Below, one piece after another: positions 44,071 to 55,438 of a DNA stretch of 64,000 nucleotides; position 1 is the stretch's first letter; every line of letters starts with the position of its first letter. Made by a program: the position numbers and the translations under genes. The stretch lies in contig JACDTU010000007.1 in assembly GCA_022376465.1 (NCBI GenBank), positions 1,302,001 through 1,366,000 on the forward strand, in the 5' to 3' direction. Under the pieces are notes generated by a model that searched no databases, was not told the origin of the DNA, and saw only the letters and a program-made list of their open reading frames with translations. This stretch comes from Cubamyces lactineus. Lineage: Eukaryota > Basidiomycota > Agaricomycetes > Polyporales > Polyporaceae.

Positions 44071-46616
44071 TCACACCCTCGGGACTCCCTGCACCACCTG
44101 CGGATAGGTAGAAGCGATCATCTACGCGATGATGGTCAGTCTCTGATTCGCATACGAGCCAGTCAACAGTGGACATACCGCGAACAAGGGCGGCGCACGA
44201 ATAGCGAGCACCTGCGGGTCCTCGCCCAAGCCGACGAAACTGCGGCAGCGTGAGCGTACATCCTGGCACGAAAGACATGGGACGGGGCACGTACATGGTC
44301 GACACACCAGCCTCTATCGAGGATGACAGGGTGAGCGCTGGAGGAGTTGTCAGAGATGCTCGTAACGCAGCTCGAGACGTCACATACAGCACATGAGTCC
44401 GATCAAGAACGCGAAGAGGACAACGGGCGCGGTGTATTGCCCATCCGCGTTGTACGTAGGGTGCGTGTCTGGAGACGAGATGAGGATTTAGTGGCATGTC
44501 TCCTGCACGACTTGCCGGTACTCACAGCGGAGGTACAAGTACGCGAAGAGCGAACAGAGAAGGCCTACGGCGTAGGCACCCCATGTGAGGGCTATCGATA
44601 CGATGTCAGCCATGCATCAAGCCAGGGTAGTTGTGTTGTACGACACTCACTCATTCCGACCAGCGAATCGTTGATGAGCGCATCGATACCACGATCCTTG
44701 AACAGACGCCAAGTATCCTTTGCTGCGCTGATATACGGCTTCCCGTACAACGCTGTGGCATCATCTCAGCAACCAGTCATACAAGTGGAGCCTTCGGGAG
44801 GAACTCACCAATCTCGATGTATGCGTATCTATCAAATTGCGATTAACATGTTAGCATCCTCTAGCAGCGGTGCATCAGCGCAGCAGTGGACACCCACCTG
44901 TTGAAGTACTCGACCGCACTCTCAATGCATCCAATGAAGCATTCTGCGCATAGAGCCAGGCATGCCTCGACCGCTGAAGTAGGGTGAGCGCCATCAGCAT
45001 CTCCTCGGGTATGCTATGATGGAGGCGAACTCACGATGGCCATCAGCGTTGGCGTTGTTGCGCGCGATGTTCAGGAGCATCTTGACAAGCTCGAGCAGTG
45101 TAACAATCAAGGAACCGAACGCGATGGAGCCAAGCGAGAGAGTCGACGCGCGAACGAACGATGAGAATGTTGGGTGCGCAGGCTGGCAAACACCGTCAGC
45201 TCGTTGTTGAAACCATATGGGGTGTCCGGCTACTGACCATCATACCCTGTTCGCGTGGGCCGAAGTAGTACCAGCCTATGCGTCGTGGCATCAGTTGACT
45301 CTGTGACAAGGGCATATGGACCGCTGTACGCACTGCCGAAAGGCCCGCCAGCAAGCGTCGCGAGGGTGACATTGCCAATAACCTGGGACGTCCAGAGGAA
45401 GGAGAACGTCTCGTAGATAATGAATCCGATGACCTTGCCCTTGGAGCAACTCACGCCCAGCTCGCAAGCTATGCAAAAACCAGTGGTCAATGCACAGTCA
45501 TGTCAAGATGAGATTGATACATACTAGGGCTGCCGGGCGTGTACTTCACGTAGCTATGGGCCTGCTAAGAACCAAAGTGCACGATCTTATGACATAGGAC
45601 GACTTACGTAGCGATCACGGTGAATGTATACCAACTACCAGACGCATACATGCGTCAGATTGCGCATCAAGAGGACAAGTAGATGGACATACACGCTGAG
45701 TGCGGCTTGCAGGATCAGTGCCGAAAAGGCCACAAAGTAAACGCTTGGGTGATGTTTCGTGACATCCATAACAACTTGAAGGAGTAACGAGGCGAGCGGT
45801 ATGCGGGACCTGTAGCCCCAGTAGGCGAGGATGGAGAATAGGGCGATCACAGTGAATACAATCGCCGCCGCTAGTTGAACGTCGAGTCAGTATGCGCGTA
45901 GTACTCGGCGGAGATAGCACGGTAGTATTTACACCAGTATTTCGTGATCCAGTAGTATACGCAAACTCCGCTGCATTCAAGGGAAACTGTGAATGATGTT
46001 CACGGGAAGGATTGACGACGAACACGCACATATTGAGTAGGATAGAGAGTATCAGCGTAATGTGCATGATTGCTTTCGTGAACGCGCGGGTAAGTAGCAG
46101 ATATATGGCCGAGAGCAACAGGCCAGCTCCGGTGACAAACAGCAGTAGAATCACAGTATGGCTGTTCGGACTGGTCAGTGGCTCGTTCATTTGGGACGGT
46201 CCCTGCAAGCACTTACTAGTTGAGGGTGATACTCCCACCTGTACCGTCGGAGCCAACGCCTCCTCCTAGCCCTCCAGCATTCCCAAACTTGGACAGAGTA
46301 ATGACGGATATGACAATGAATCCGACAAGCTATTGAATACGGTAAGTCAACACTCCAAGGATTTCGTAGGATTCAGTGTGCTCACCTGGGCAACGAAGAG
46401 GATGAGGAATATGGGATCATTAATCCTCTTCTTTGGCTTGAACCGTTCGCCATCGTATGGCGACTTGGTATCTCCGCCATACCCTCCGTCCCCATAGGGA
46501 GGTTGTGGCGGAGGAGGTGCGTATGTGGTTGGCGCGTACACAGGCGCCGGACCTGGCTCGGGGGCTCCGTAGACGGGCTGGTATTGGTGAGGAGACGCAG
46601 GCTTCCAGCCAGACAT
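44071..46616 (-). CDS. PNS1: PNS1-type choline-transporter-like membrane protein (CTL/SLC44 family)
   Basis: Model on the minus strand, 18 exons: 46386-46616, 46217-46329, 46030-46170, 45933-45970, 45693-45870, 45608-45634, 45525-45553, 45334-45468, 45238-45275, 45035-45182, 44898-44973, 44809-44828, 44651-44752, 44526-44591, 44388-44468, 44295-44337, 44179-44239 and 44071-44121; 525 residues. The N-terminus is cytosolic and Pro/Tyr/Gly-rich. About ten membrane spans follow. Family marks include YYWITKYWSAAIVF, WGYRSRIPLASLLLQ, WYYFGPREQG, SLGSIAFGSLIVTLL, YAYIEIALYGKPYISAAKDTW, THPTYNADGQYTAP and GVSTIFVGLGEDP. Pns1 proteins sit in the plasma membrane of fungi; the substrate is not settled, and choline transport has been questioned for the yeast protein. 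Several exons are very short (20-43 nt). Confidence 0.93.
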
Positions 46617-46989
46617 GGCGACGAGATGCTAACGCCGTTTCAGGTCGTGAATGATTCGTACGAGGATTATACAAGCTCAGAGTAGGTTCTTGAGGTCGTG
46701 AAAGTGGTTAGCTCTTGTACAGGCACGCAACAGGAGAGAAGTAGATATAGGAAGAGCGGTGAGAAGAGGAAAGTGACGAGGACGTGGAAGCGGTGTGGCG
46801 GAGGGCAGTGAGGGCTGATGGAGAGATGCACGGTCTGCGACGGCTCACTGCACGACTCACTGCCGCCTGCCCATCCTCGCCGGTGGATGACGTCGTAGGC
46901 GCCGATGCCAAGTACATTTACTTCAAGTTCACCGCGTGGCTATTTCCAGTATTTCCCCGGAAGAACATACACACACTCGCGTGCATATT
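46617..46989. other. Promoter region of PNS1
   Basis: Upstream of the minus-strand PNS1 start. No gene is supported. Confidence 0.45.
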
Positions 46990-47491
46990 CAGGGCCCTCA
47001 ATTCTCTTACTTTATTTCCTCACTTTATTCACACGCATCGGCTAACGAGCCACCGTGACCAAGTGATGCCAGTCTGAAGAACGGATTTCTGAAAATACCT
47101 CCATCGGCTTTACTGGATATTGAATGGTGCAGTTGTTCCGAGCCATACGCCGACGAGGTCAGTGCGCAAAGACAGCCGTACGCGCACGGACGTGAAGGAG
47201 GTCTGCCCTAATTGTACGGGCCCAACGGGCGCTTTACTCGAGTGTGACGCAAGGAAGTACCAAGCGCTCGACCTCTGGTCAGCCGTTTTCATGCATTTCT
47301 TCATGGTCTTCAAACATACAAGCTCTTCTGCGGTGAGTTCAAGCTTGAGAAGCCGTCCAAACTCCGCTGAAGTTCACAAAGACATTTCTCAGTAATCCAT
47401 CGCTGCAGATGATGGCACTCGGTCACGGTCGCTCATTAGCCGAGGCGTGTGAATAAAGTGAGGAAATAAAGTAAGAGAATTGAGGGCCCTG
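46990..47491. mobile_element. 502-bp MITE with ~85-bp terminal inverted repeats (hAT-like ends)
   Basis: The left end CAGGGCCCTCAATTCTCTT and the right end are near-perfect inverted repeats over about 85 bases, with a few mismatches further in. The CAGGG start resembles the ends of hAT transposons. The ~330-bp interior has no transposase frame, so it is a non-autonomous element. No 8-bp target duplication is visible, so the hAT link rests on the termini alone. Confidence 0.75.
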
Positions 47492-47925
47492 ATTGTGTCG
47501 CTGAAACTTGAAGCAACAACTGTACCCAGGTCTGCACAAAGTGCACACAGCGCTCGCATGTTCCCGCCCCCCCGCCCGGCGTTCTTAATACTCAAAGCCC
47601 CGGGTTTCACCCATCCAAGGCCGGCGAGCGACATTCGATATTCCAATATATACCAAGAAGGCACGCGCACTGTGCTATGACCGTACACAGAAAGCGCTGT
47701 GGCCGCCGTCTGAATATTAAAATTGACCCCTGTCGGCCAGGTAGACAAGTGAGTGGTCCCTGAATTGGCTCTATATTTACCCAGGTATGAGGCAGACGTA
47801 GTCATCGGTAGCCGCTTGACCGTATCGAAAGACAACGTCGTTCCCGGACATTGCTGCCACTCCTGCTTTGAGATAGAATATATAAGTACAACGCCGGAGG
47901 TCGTAACATCGATGCTACAGATCAC
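47389..47925 (-). CDS. Possible small unknown protein, overlapped by the MITE
   Basis: A minus-strand frame starting at 47925 (MICSIDVTTSGVVLIYSISK...) runs 178 codons without introns. The first ~140 residues (47497-47925) have a mixed, protein-like composition, with FDTVKRLPMTTSASYLGKY and ILEYRMSLAGLGWVKPG. The end runs into the MITE inverted repeat, so the original C-terminus may be lost. I do not recognise it, and chance openness is possible. Confidence 0.25.
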   Translation of the reverse strand: MICSIDVTTSGVVLIYSISKQEWQQCPGTTLSFDTVKRLPMTTSASYLGKYRANSGTTHLSTWPTGVNFNIQTAATALSVYGHSTVRVPSWYILEYRMSLAGLGWVKPGALSIKNAGRGGGNMRALCALCADLGTVVASSFSDTIRALNSLTLFPHFIHTPRLMSDRDRVPSSAAMDY

Positions 47926-48248
47926 GAGTAGCTGCGTAGTATGATACCGTTAATGATACAAGGAGATTCACTGTGTGGCGACGGCGCTTGCACAAGATGT
48001 TCGACAAGACCCCAAGGAAAAACGGTGCTCAAGGGATAGATCCAACGTGCGGAGCGAGAAGGCCTGGGTATGACAGTCTTGTCATCCGTGTATAACGGAC
48101 GATGACGACTTGGGCGGCAGCTTGTATAGGAATCGACGCGAGACGGTCCGGAGCCTGGCATGTATGTGTGCGTGAGCTGCCAATGGCCGTGGCAGGATTC
48201 GAGGATAGCGCACCGAGTCAGGAAGACGGAGCCCCGAAATCGACGCCG
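47926..48248. other. Intergenic
   Basis: 3' side of the PP2C gene. No gene is supported. Confidence 0.4.
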
Positions 48249-49437
48249 TCAGTTGGCGCGAACGCTCTCCGGCGGGTCCCGGAAACGAACGACGAGCACC
48301 GTAACGTTATCTGAGGAGTAGTTCCGGTATGCATGGTCCAGCAGCTCTTCTGCTGCCTTGCGTGGGTCGGCGATTCCGCGAACGAGCTCGACAGCGGCTT
48401 GGTCGGACACCACGTCCCAGAGCTGGCATAATCTAGGTCAGCAAGTGGAGCATCATCGACAACTCTGAGAAACGCACCCCATCGCATGCCAGGATCAGAA
48501 ATTCGTCCTCCTCGCAAAGCTCGGTCTCCGTGGTGTATGGCGAACCCACAACGAACTCCTTCATTGATGAATCGCCCAAACTGCGCGTTACGGCAAGGAC
48601 GCCATTCACACGTCCGCTCATGACAAACCCGCCGGCGTCCATTATGCGCTTCGCCTCTTGCTTGTCCGATCCTTTGTGGTCGTACGTCAGGCGAATTCCC
48701 TTGCCTGCACGGCAGAGCACGCCTCGAGCATCTCCGGCGTTCGCACAATACAACACCCGGCGTACGCTGGCTGGGGGTACGAACGCCTTCTTCGGTGCGG
48801 ACTGATTATGATTCGAATCGTCTGTGTCGTCGGGGGGTGCAGAGTGTGAAGACGCGCCACCCAAGCTCTTGATAGCATGGATGAGCTTACTCGACGTGCT
48901 CTTCTTGGACGGCTCTCCATCGCCACTTTCTTCGTCATTTGCTACGCCGGATATGCTGGGGGAGAGGGGCTCGAAGTCGGGTGGGAGGAACGATTGGCCC
49001 CCGCTATCGTCCTCGAGACGTAGAAACGCCGTGACCGCGGTGCATCCTGAGTGCATCTTGCCATCCGACTCCTCCGACAGCCTTGACAGGTTCATATCGA
49101 CATCGTGGAACGTTTGATTGAGCACATCGGGAATGCTCGCTGTCCTCTCCTTCCGCAACGCGTTCAAGAGGCACTAATCGGGGCGCCGTAGGCAAAGTGG
49201 TGCGTCACGGTAGAATGGAGGATGCCATACCAGAGCGAAGTTCTGCCCGCACCATTCCGCGGCCTGTCTTCCCGCATGCCCGTCAAATATCGCGAAGAAG
49301 CCTTGCCCGCGAATACCGCCAAATGGAACGACGATGGAATGCGCGTCCTCCATGGTCCGCCGGGGACCCTTGGAGTCAGTTACTGCGCATTTGAACGACA
49401 GACTCGGAGGAAGCTGTTCTGTAGAATTACTGAGGGG
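48249..49437 (-). CDS. PP2C-type Ser/Thr protein phosphatase (PTC1-like); N-terminal exon(s) not resolved
   Basis: Exons on the minus strand: 49231-49437, 48478-49173 and 48249-48422; 358 codons. The first of these starts at an acceptor, so one or more short upstream exons (probably 49500-49620, with an ATG near 49598) are missing from the model. PP2C motifs are present: RRTMEDAH, GFFAIFDGHAG, SGCTAVTAFL, RVLYCANAGDARGVL, YDHKGSDKQEAKRI, VNGVLAVTRSLGD, DEFLILACDGLWDVV and SSDNVTVLVVRF. The acidic residues that bind the two metal ions are in place. Such enzymes remove phosphate from stress-MAPK and cell-cycle proteins. A ~70-residue Ser/Asp-rich insert lies between the CTAV and GDAR motifs, longer than in yeast Ptc1. 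Confidence 0.88.
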
Positions 49438-50248
49438 CTGTGATGAGCACAACTACGCTGCCCAAGGAGAGCACGATACACGTACCGCGAGGTGCCTTGG
49501 GCTAATCAATGAGAACGCGTCGGGAACCAACAGTGTTCAGTGCAAATGTATACCCCTGATATGTGCTGATACGTACAGGAACCTTCAGAGACGCTTGAGG
49601 CCATTCTGTAGTAGCTACTTGTGGTCACACGTTGAGATGATAGTGAGGACGAGAGACGAGGTGGTGGAGGAGCGGAGGCAAAAGCAGATGGAGTACTCGT
49701 CTCCAGGCCTCGCCTGTCTTGTGTCTTGTGGGCGCTTGGTCCCCGCAGCTCCGCGTCATTCCACGTGGCCCAAGCACAACCGATCTGGCGTCTGGGTCCC
49801 AGAGCCTTGGCAATGGCATCCAAGGTTTGAATCTTGCACTTGGGTGAGGATGCAACAGCTCATGGTCCTGAGTACTGAGTACCACGCAATGACCTTCATG
49901 GACTCGGTCGCACTCGTGTGGCCGCCAGGTTTCCAACAATTTCAGCGACACACAAGCGGCAAGACGGGGCCTAGAGGATGGTGTTCGCATGACTAAGCCT
50001 AATTTGGAGAGTCGTTTGCCTTAGAGAGGAGACATACACGTGGTTACCAAACGCCCAACCTCAACTTCGCGACTTTGGTTGATTGCTCTGTTCATCCAAC
50101 CAACTGCGGCGACACCACCGGTCTCCCAAGTCCTACCCACAATACATCACTCTTCACTGTCCACTGTGACACCCAAAGCCACGCATACAGATAGATCCTA
50201 TCTGTGCATCAACACCCAACCTGTGCTGTGTTCCGGGTTACTGCCAAG
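49438..50248. other. Region between divergent PP2C and PLK4-like genes
   Basis: Contains the unresolved 5' end of the PP2C gene and the promoter of the PLK4-like gene. No further gene is supported. Confidence 0.5.
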
Positions 50249-52978
50249 ATGGAACAGTCTATACCAAAAGAGCAGGACATTATCGTGGATGGAATCTTCG
50301 TGAGTAGGAAATATCATTTTCCCTGTAAAGTACTTAAGCTCTGTCAGAATTATAACATCCATGAGGAAATTGGACGAGGCGACGCAGCCGTCGTATTCCG
50401 CGCAACCTGCAAGCGAGGGAGACTTCGTGGACGTGTAGTTGCTGTAAAGAAGGTATTCTCTCCCCAATCCATGCGTGTTACGGCCATTTGAAAAAATATA
50501 TACAGACGTCACGCATCTCTGCGAGCAAACCTGCGCGAAACTGTACCTCCGTCTCCGCTTTGCATGGCGCGCTGTGTCATCCCTCCATACTTTCCCTCAT
50601 ATCTTACTTCAGCGCACCGTCCGGTTACTATCAGGTACTCGAGTTATGCCAAGGAGGTACCCTATTTGATCTTCTGGACGCACGAGAGAAGCATGTCCTC
50701 ACCGAAGAGGAGTTACGAGGGCTGTCAAAGACTCTCGTAGATGCGCTCATCTATCTGAGGAAAGAGCTAATTCTCCACCGCGACATCAACCCGAGCAATA
50801 TTTTGATAACAGGAGACGGACGCGTGGTATGATGACACTATCTCCATCCCTAGGGTGCGACTGACATGACCGCCGTCAGAAACTATCAGGATTTAGCTCT
50901 GCTCAGAGGCTTCCCACTGCAGATGCAACAGTAACGGAGTTTTGTGGCTCCGCCAATTATGTATCGCCGTGAGTAACATTGACTTCCAACGCGATGACGC
51001 ATGCCATGTGGTTATTCACCTGTTCCATGTCCTAGAGAAATACTGTGCGGACGACCGTACAGCTTCCCTTCCGACCTGTGGTCATTTGGCTGTGTCTTGC
51101 TGATGTGTCTCTCCGGCCTCCCACCGTTCGACGTATGTACGCTGTCACAGAGTCTCACCTGTTCCGCCGCTGACTATGCATCAGGGTGCAAATTCTGACG
51201 CGGTATACAACAATATCTGCTCGGCACGATTCGTACTCCCCGACACCATCAGTTCTGAGGTGGAGGATCTGGTACAACTATTACTACGCAGGGTTTGTCT
51301 TCTATTCCTGTAGTGTGTTACAAGCTAACTATATGCGTTACAACAGAGACCCCAAGATCGTATAGCGCTACACCGCATCCCGTGGCATTCATTCTTAGAG
51401 ATATCTCTCCCCTCGGCCCTACTAGATCTTCGTTCACCTCCAAGAAACCTTACGGCGCGCCGCAAAGATTCAAGTTCATTCAATTCCAACGACGTACGAC
51501 CTACAAAACAACCTCGATATCCATCTCTCCTGTCAAAGGACCCAGCGCGACCTCGCCCAACAGTATCTTTCGGCGATAACATCAAGAAACATGTCAACAA
51601 GAGACTAACGTTGGACGATATCACCAACGTATACTCCTCGGCCGAAACGCCAAGAGACGACTATCAAGGGCAGATACAAGGAGGCTATTCACACGCCTCA
51701 CCTCGGCCTGATGCACGTGCAAGTTCTGCTCCTGTATCACTAAACCTCGCCAAGGAACCGTCCTCAGCTGGCTCTGACGCGGGAACATCACGTACTCCCG
51801 CTTTTGGAGCCTTACTCAGTGCGACAAGCCGTGCGATCAAGCCTACTGGGACTCATTCTTCTGGGACTGATGACAGCAAGCAGATCTTTCAGGGAATCTC
51901 TCCTAGGACGCAGCTCAGGCGCGTACTCTCTGACTCGTACGACTCACGACCTGGTTCTGGACGTACCACCTCTCTGGCTGCTGGGAGGCCTGTACTTTAT
52001 TCTCGACCCGGCGAAACATCTAAGCAGAGAACCTCCTCTCAAGCGACGAGCGTAACTGCGGTATCTCTTTCTCAGCCGGCTCCTGCTGCAAAACTTCTTC
52101 CTGACAAACGGCTACTCTCTGACAAACCTGGCGGACATACTGTTTTGAGTACTGACAGGCTCAAGCCGCAGACGTACAAAATTTCTCGTGGACAGCTGGT
52201 CATCTTGCCTTCTAGGGCCTTGCTGGTTGACTTCCGCGAAGGCGAACGCAGGAAAGGAGGGAAGGGCAAAGAAGTCTTGGTGATCAACTCCGACGGTGGC
52301 TTTGTGCGTAGTCCCCAGTCCATTGTCAGTATGGATCGATCATCTTGACTGGATTCTGCAGGTCGAAGTGTATGACGCACCTCACCTGAGCACGCCCTGT
52401 TGTCTCGCGGAGGCGACTGCTACTTACACTATAGAAGATCTGCCACAACGCTACGCCGCGCAGTACAACGATGCGGCACGCATGATCGATCACCTGAAGT
52501 CCCGCGTACCAAAGGTATGCCGATAGTGTGGCAAATATTTGCGCATGCTCATGGCCTGCGCCGTTCATCATTGCAGCTTGTGCACTATTCTGGCGAGGCG
52601 AAGTGCACGCTGATGGCGAACGGACCTCCTGGAGACATCGAGGTCGTCATGCCCGCAGATGAAGACAAGAAGAACAGCCGAGAAGCGATTCGCCTTAGGC
52701 TTTGCGTCAAGAAGCGTACCCTGGAAATATCGCGGTATATCGACAAGTCGTCAAAGGGCAAAGCTCGGAATCTCGGCGAATGGACGAAGAAGATCGTCGC
52801 GCTAGGACCTAGCTTAGCTTTGATGGAAGAAGACCGATTAGGGCTAGACAATATGGAACGCCTCGCTGTGGGAGAACTTTCTAGCTTCGTATCTCTTTGC
52901 GACGCTACGAATCTTCTGCAAGTCGACGACGTCCTTGATATGGCGACTAAGCCAGGGAAGGATCGCGCTGTAGTTTAA
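50249..52978 (+). CDS. Polo-like kinase, PLK4/SAK type, with cryptic polo-box region
   Basis: Model: 50249-50299, 50348-50452, 50506-50826, 50880-50968, 51036-51132, 51185-51292, 51347-52303, 52362-52514 and 52577-52978; 760 residues. Kinase part: glycine loop IGRGDAAVVF (about 25-34), VAVKK with the beta-3 lysine, ILHRDINPSNIL (His143-Arg-Asp145), and CGSANYVSPEI. In place of DFG it reads GFS (163-165): KLSGFSSA against IADFGLA in PLK4. Residues 260-530 are disordered. The C-terminal part matches the PLK4 cryptic polo box: VLPSRALLVDFREGERR, EVLVINSDG, a block like FDNLPEKYWRKY (IEDLPQRYAAQY), and AKCTLMANGPPGDIEV against AKCILMENSPGADFEV. PLK4 drives centriole duplication in animals. Its role in a fungus is unknown, and the missing metal-binding Asp suggests a pseudokinase. 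Confidence 0.85.
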
Positions 52979-53248
52979 GCTTTCTTGTTGTCTATCGCAT
53001 GTATTTGATACTTGTTTTTGATTTCGTAACCGCCACTACCATAATTCTTATGACATTTAATCGAATTGTATGAGCTGGAAGAAGAGAGACATGGTTTTAC
53101 GATGAGCTCCAAGGGGTTACGCAAGGTTGCGAAGTTGATTGCCTTATATGGGTGTGTAGATGAGGATCAAATGCGATCAGGCGGACAGGTTTGCCTTCCA
53201 CCTCCTCTTGTTCTCTTCCACATCTTTCGAGAGCGTCGAAACCTGTGG

Positions 53249-54862
53249 ATGTCTCAGCAATCAGCCGCTGCAAAGCCTTCGCTACAGGGGGTCCGCATCA
53301 AAGCCAGAAAAGGTGCCGTCAAGGCTCACGCCAAACACGAACCTGACGGTGAGCTATCGCAATACAGGCAGCGTGGAGCACTGCTAACTTCTTCTCGACC
53401 CTTTCGCCACACAGTCTTCCGCGACCAAATCTTCAAACATCTCGAAAACGTCCCCCCGAGCGACTTCGAAGCTGTCACCAACAAACTAGTCCAAGCGGGT
53501 TCGACTCTCGAGTTCCTCAAGTATGCAGACGCCCTCTTCGAGATCCTCTTCGTCGGAGGCCTCTTGCAGCCCGGTGGCCAGTACGTCGACGACGGCGCGC
53601 CGCTCTCGCCCTTCTCTGTGCTCAACGCCAAGGAGCCTGTCGAGGTGGCGGACGTGAAGCAGTATGTGGAGGTGATGAACAAGCTTATCCGGAGGTCCGT
53701 CGCCACGCTTCCCGCCCGTTTTCACGCCTGAACGCGTGCCCACAGATACAAGTATCTCCAGCGCCCCCTTGAACAGAGCACTCTGCCCAACTTGTTCCAA
53801 TACATGAACCGCTGGCCGGAGACGCAAAGGGAGAAAATCGCTGTGGCTGCCGGCCTCTTGATGGCGCAGGGTCTCGCGAGCGCCAGCTGCCTGCAGAGTC
53901 TGACGAAGGACCATCTCGTCAAGAACGGTGCGTGTCCCTCGAATCGCGTGAACCATCCCGCCCTCATACCCTCTTAGACCTGTCGGCCAATGCTATCGTG
54001 CTCGTTTTCCGCGCGTACCTCACCGTGCAGTCCATGGAGCACCTCGCCGCCACGCTCAAGCGCGGCGGCGTGAGAGATCTCCTGGCGTTCTTCCCTGAGA
54101 ACAAGCGCGACGACAAGACGCTCGACGAGCACTTCCGCAAGGCTGGCCTGCCCCAGGTCGCGGAGTGGTGGACCAAGCGCCAGTACGCTTCTCTGAAGGA
54201 GAACGTTGTCAAGCGCCTCAAGGAGATGCTCAACAACGGCGACTCCCATGCCGACATCGTCAACACGATCAAGGAGATGCAGGAGGAGCAGCCCCTCCCG
54301 GACACGGAGCTCGTCTCCTGCATCTGGCAGGGTCTCATCTCCTCTGTCGAGTGGAGTGCTCGCCAGGACCAGAACGAGGCCCTCGCTTTGCGCGAGATTA
54401 CGGTGAGCATCAGGCGCTTCGTCTGGCTGCGATGTATGCTCATCGTGCACCAGAACTTTGCCGATATCCTAGAGCCGTTCTGCAATGGACCGAAGACCGA
54501 AGTTGCCCTGATCAACACCGTTCAAGTGTATTGTTACGAAGACACGCGTATCATTAAGGCGTTCCCCCAGATTCTGAAGGTGCGCCGCGTTTGTCGCTCT
54601 CCGAGGGTTTCGTCTGACTTTTCCTTTTCCTTGTCGCAGGTTCTGTACAACAAGGACTGTATCTCTGACCAGGCTATTATATATTGGCACCAGAAGGGCT
54701 CGAAGCCCCAGGGCAGGCAGCACTTCTTGCAGGCGACGGCGCCTCTCGTCAAGGTATGTCCTTTTCGACGATCTTGTACCCTGTATGCGGTATGCGTGCT
54801 CACTCTATGGTGTTACCCAGTTCTTGCAGGAGCAAGAGAGCGAGGACGAGGACGAAGAGTAG
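53249..54862 (+). CDS. eIF5-mimic protein / BZW (W2 domain) homologue
   Basis: Model: 53249-53348, 53415-53694, 53746-53927, 53978-54402, 54454-54579, 54640-54753 and 54821-54862; 422 residues, the usual length of human BZW1/BZW2 (5MP). The N-terminus (SLQGVRIKARKG) and the first block (FRDQIFKHLENV, LEFLKYADALFEILFVGGLLQPGG) match that family. The C-terminus is a W2 domain (residues about 260-422) ending with an acidic tail (QEQESEDEDEE) like those of eIF5 and eIF2B-epsilon, which bind eIF2-beta. 5MP proteins compete with eIF5 for the preinitiation complex and sharpen start-codon choice. They occur in animals, plants and many fungi but not budding yeast. One 51-nt intron is open and in frame. 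Confidence 0.92.
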
Positions 54863-55438
54863 ACGAGAGACATTGAGAGGGTGTCTTGTACGGCGTATCC
54901 CCATCTTGACCGTGTGTCCGTTGGCACGTATGTGATATCCTGGCCCGACGAGCCAGGCTTCCGCGAGCATGGCATGACGTCGTAGAAACGCGCGCGCGTA
55001 TGTTGTGTATGAGGAAGTCCTGCTTGCGATGATACGGATAGGTAACGTACAGCTGTGTGCTATGGACGGCGAACAAGCGACGGGGAAGGCGGAGACTCGA
55101 TAACACGACAGAACGGCCTGCGCGACGAGAGAGAGGATATCGACACAAGATAACTAGGCTCGAGAAGATAGGAAGGCAAAAGAGAGAGAGAAGTAGTAGT
55201 AGTAGTAGTACATTGTATACAGTACGCCATCGACGTTGACGTTGGTTGCCATACGTACACCCGCCAGCCGTAGACGATAGACCTCCTTTTCCAGGCGCAC
55301 GTCGCATCTCTTCCAATTCCATACCGTGGGTGCTCTAGTGTTATATACGCGCCCGGTGGACTGTGCATAGGATACGGACGTGCAAGCATGTGAGGACATG
55401 ATATGTCCGCGCTCAGGCCGGATGAGATGCGCCTGCGT
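54863..55438. other. Intergenic between convergent genes
   Basis: 3' ends of the eIF5-mimic gene (plus) and the Zn2Cys6 regulator gene (minus). Contains an AGT microsatellite at 55192-55210. No gene is supported. Confidence 0.55.
55192..55210 (+). repeat. (AGT)n microsatellite
   Basis: About six perfect AGT units preceded by an AG run. Confidence 0.9.

Noticed and set aside
47080..47395. Protein-coding gene inside the MITE
   Set aside because: The frame is short, Ser/Thr-rich and unlike any transposase; the element looks non-autonomous.
50300..50347. In-frame reading of this segment as part of the PLK4-like protein
   Set aside because: It starts GTGAGT, ends TCAG, and its removal gives a normal N-lobe (IFNYNIHEEIGRG). 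Retention remains possible as a minor form.
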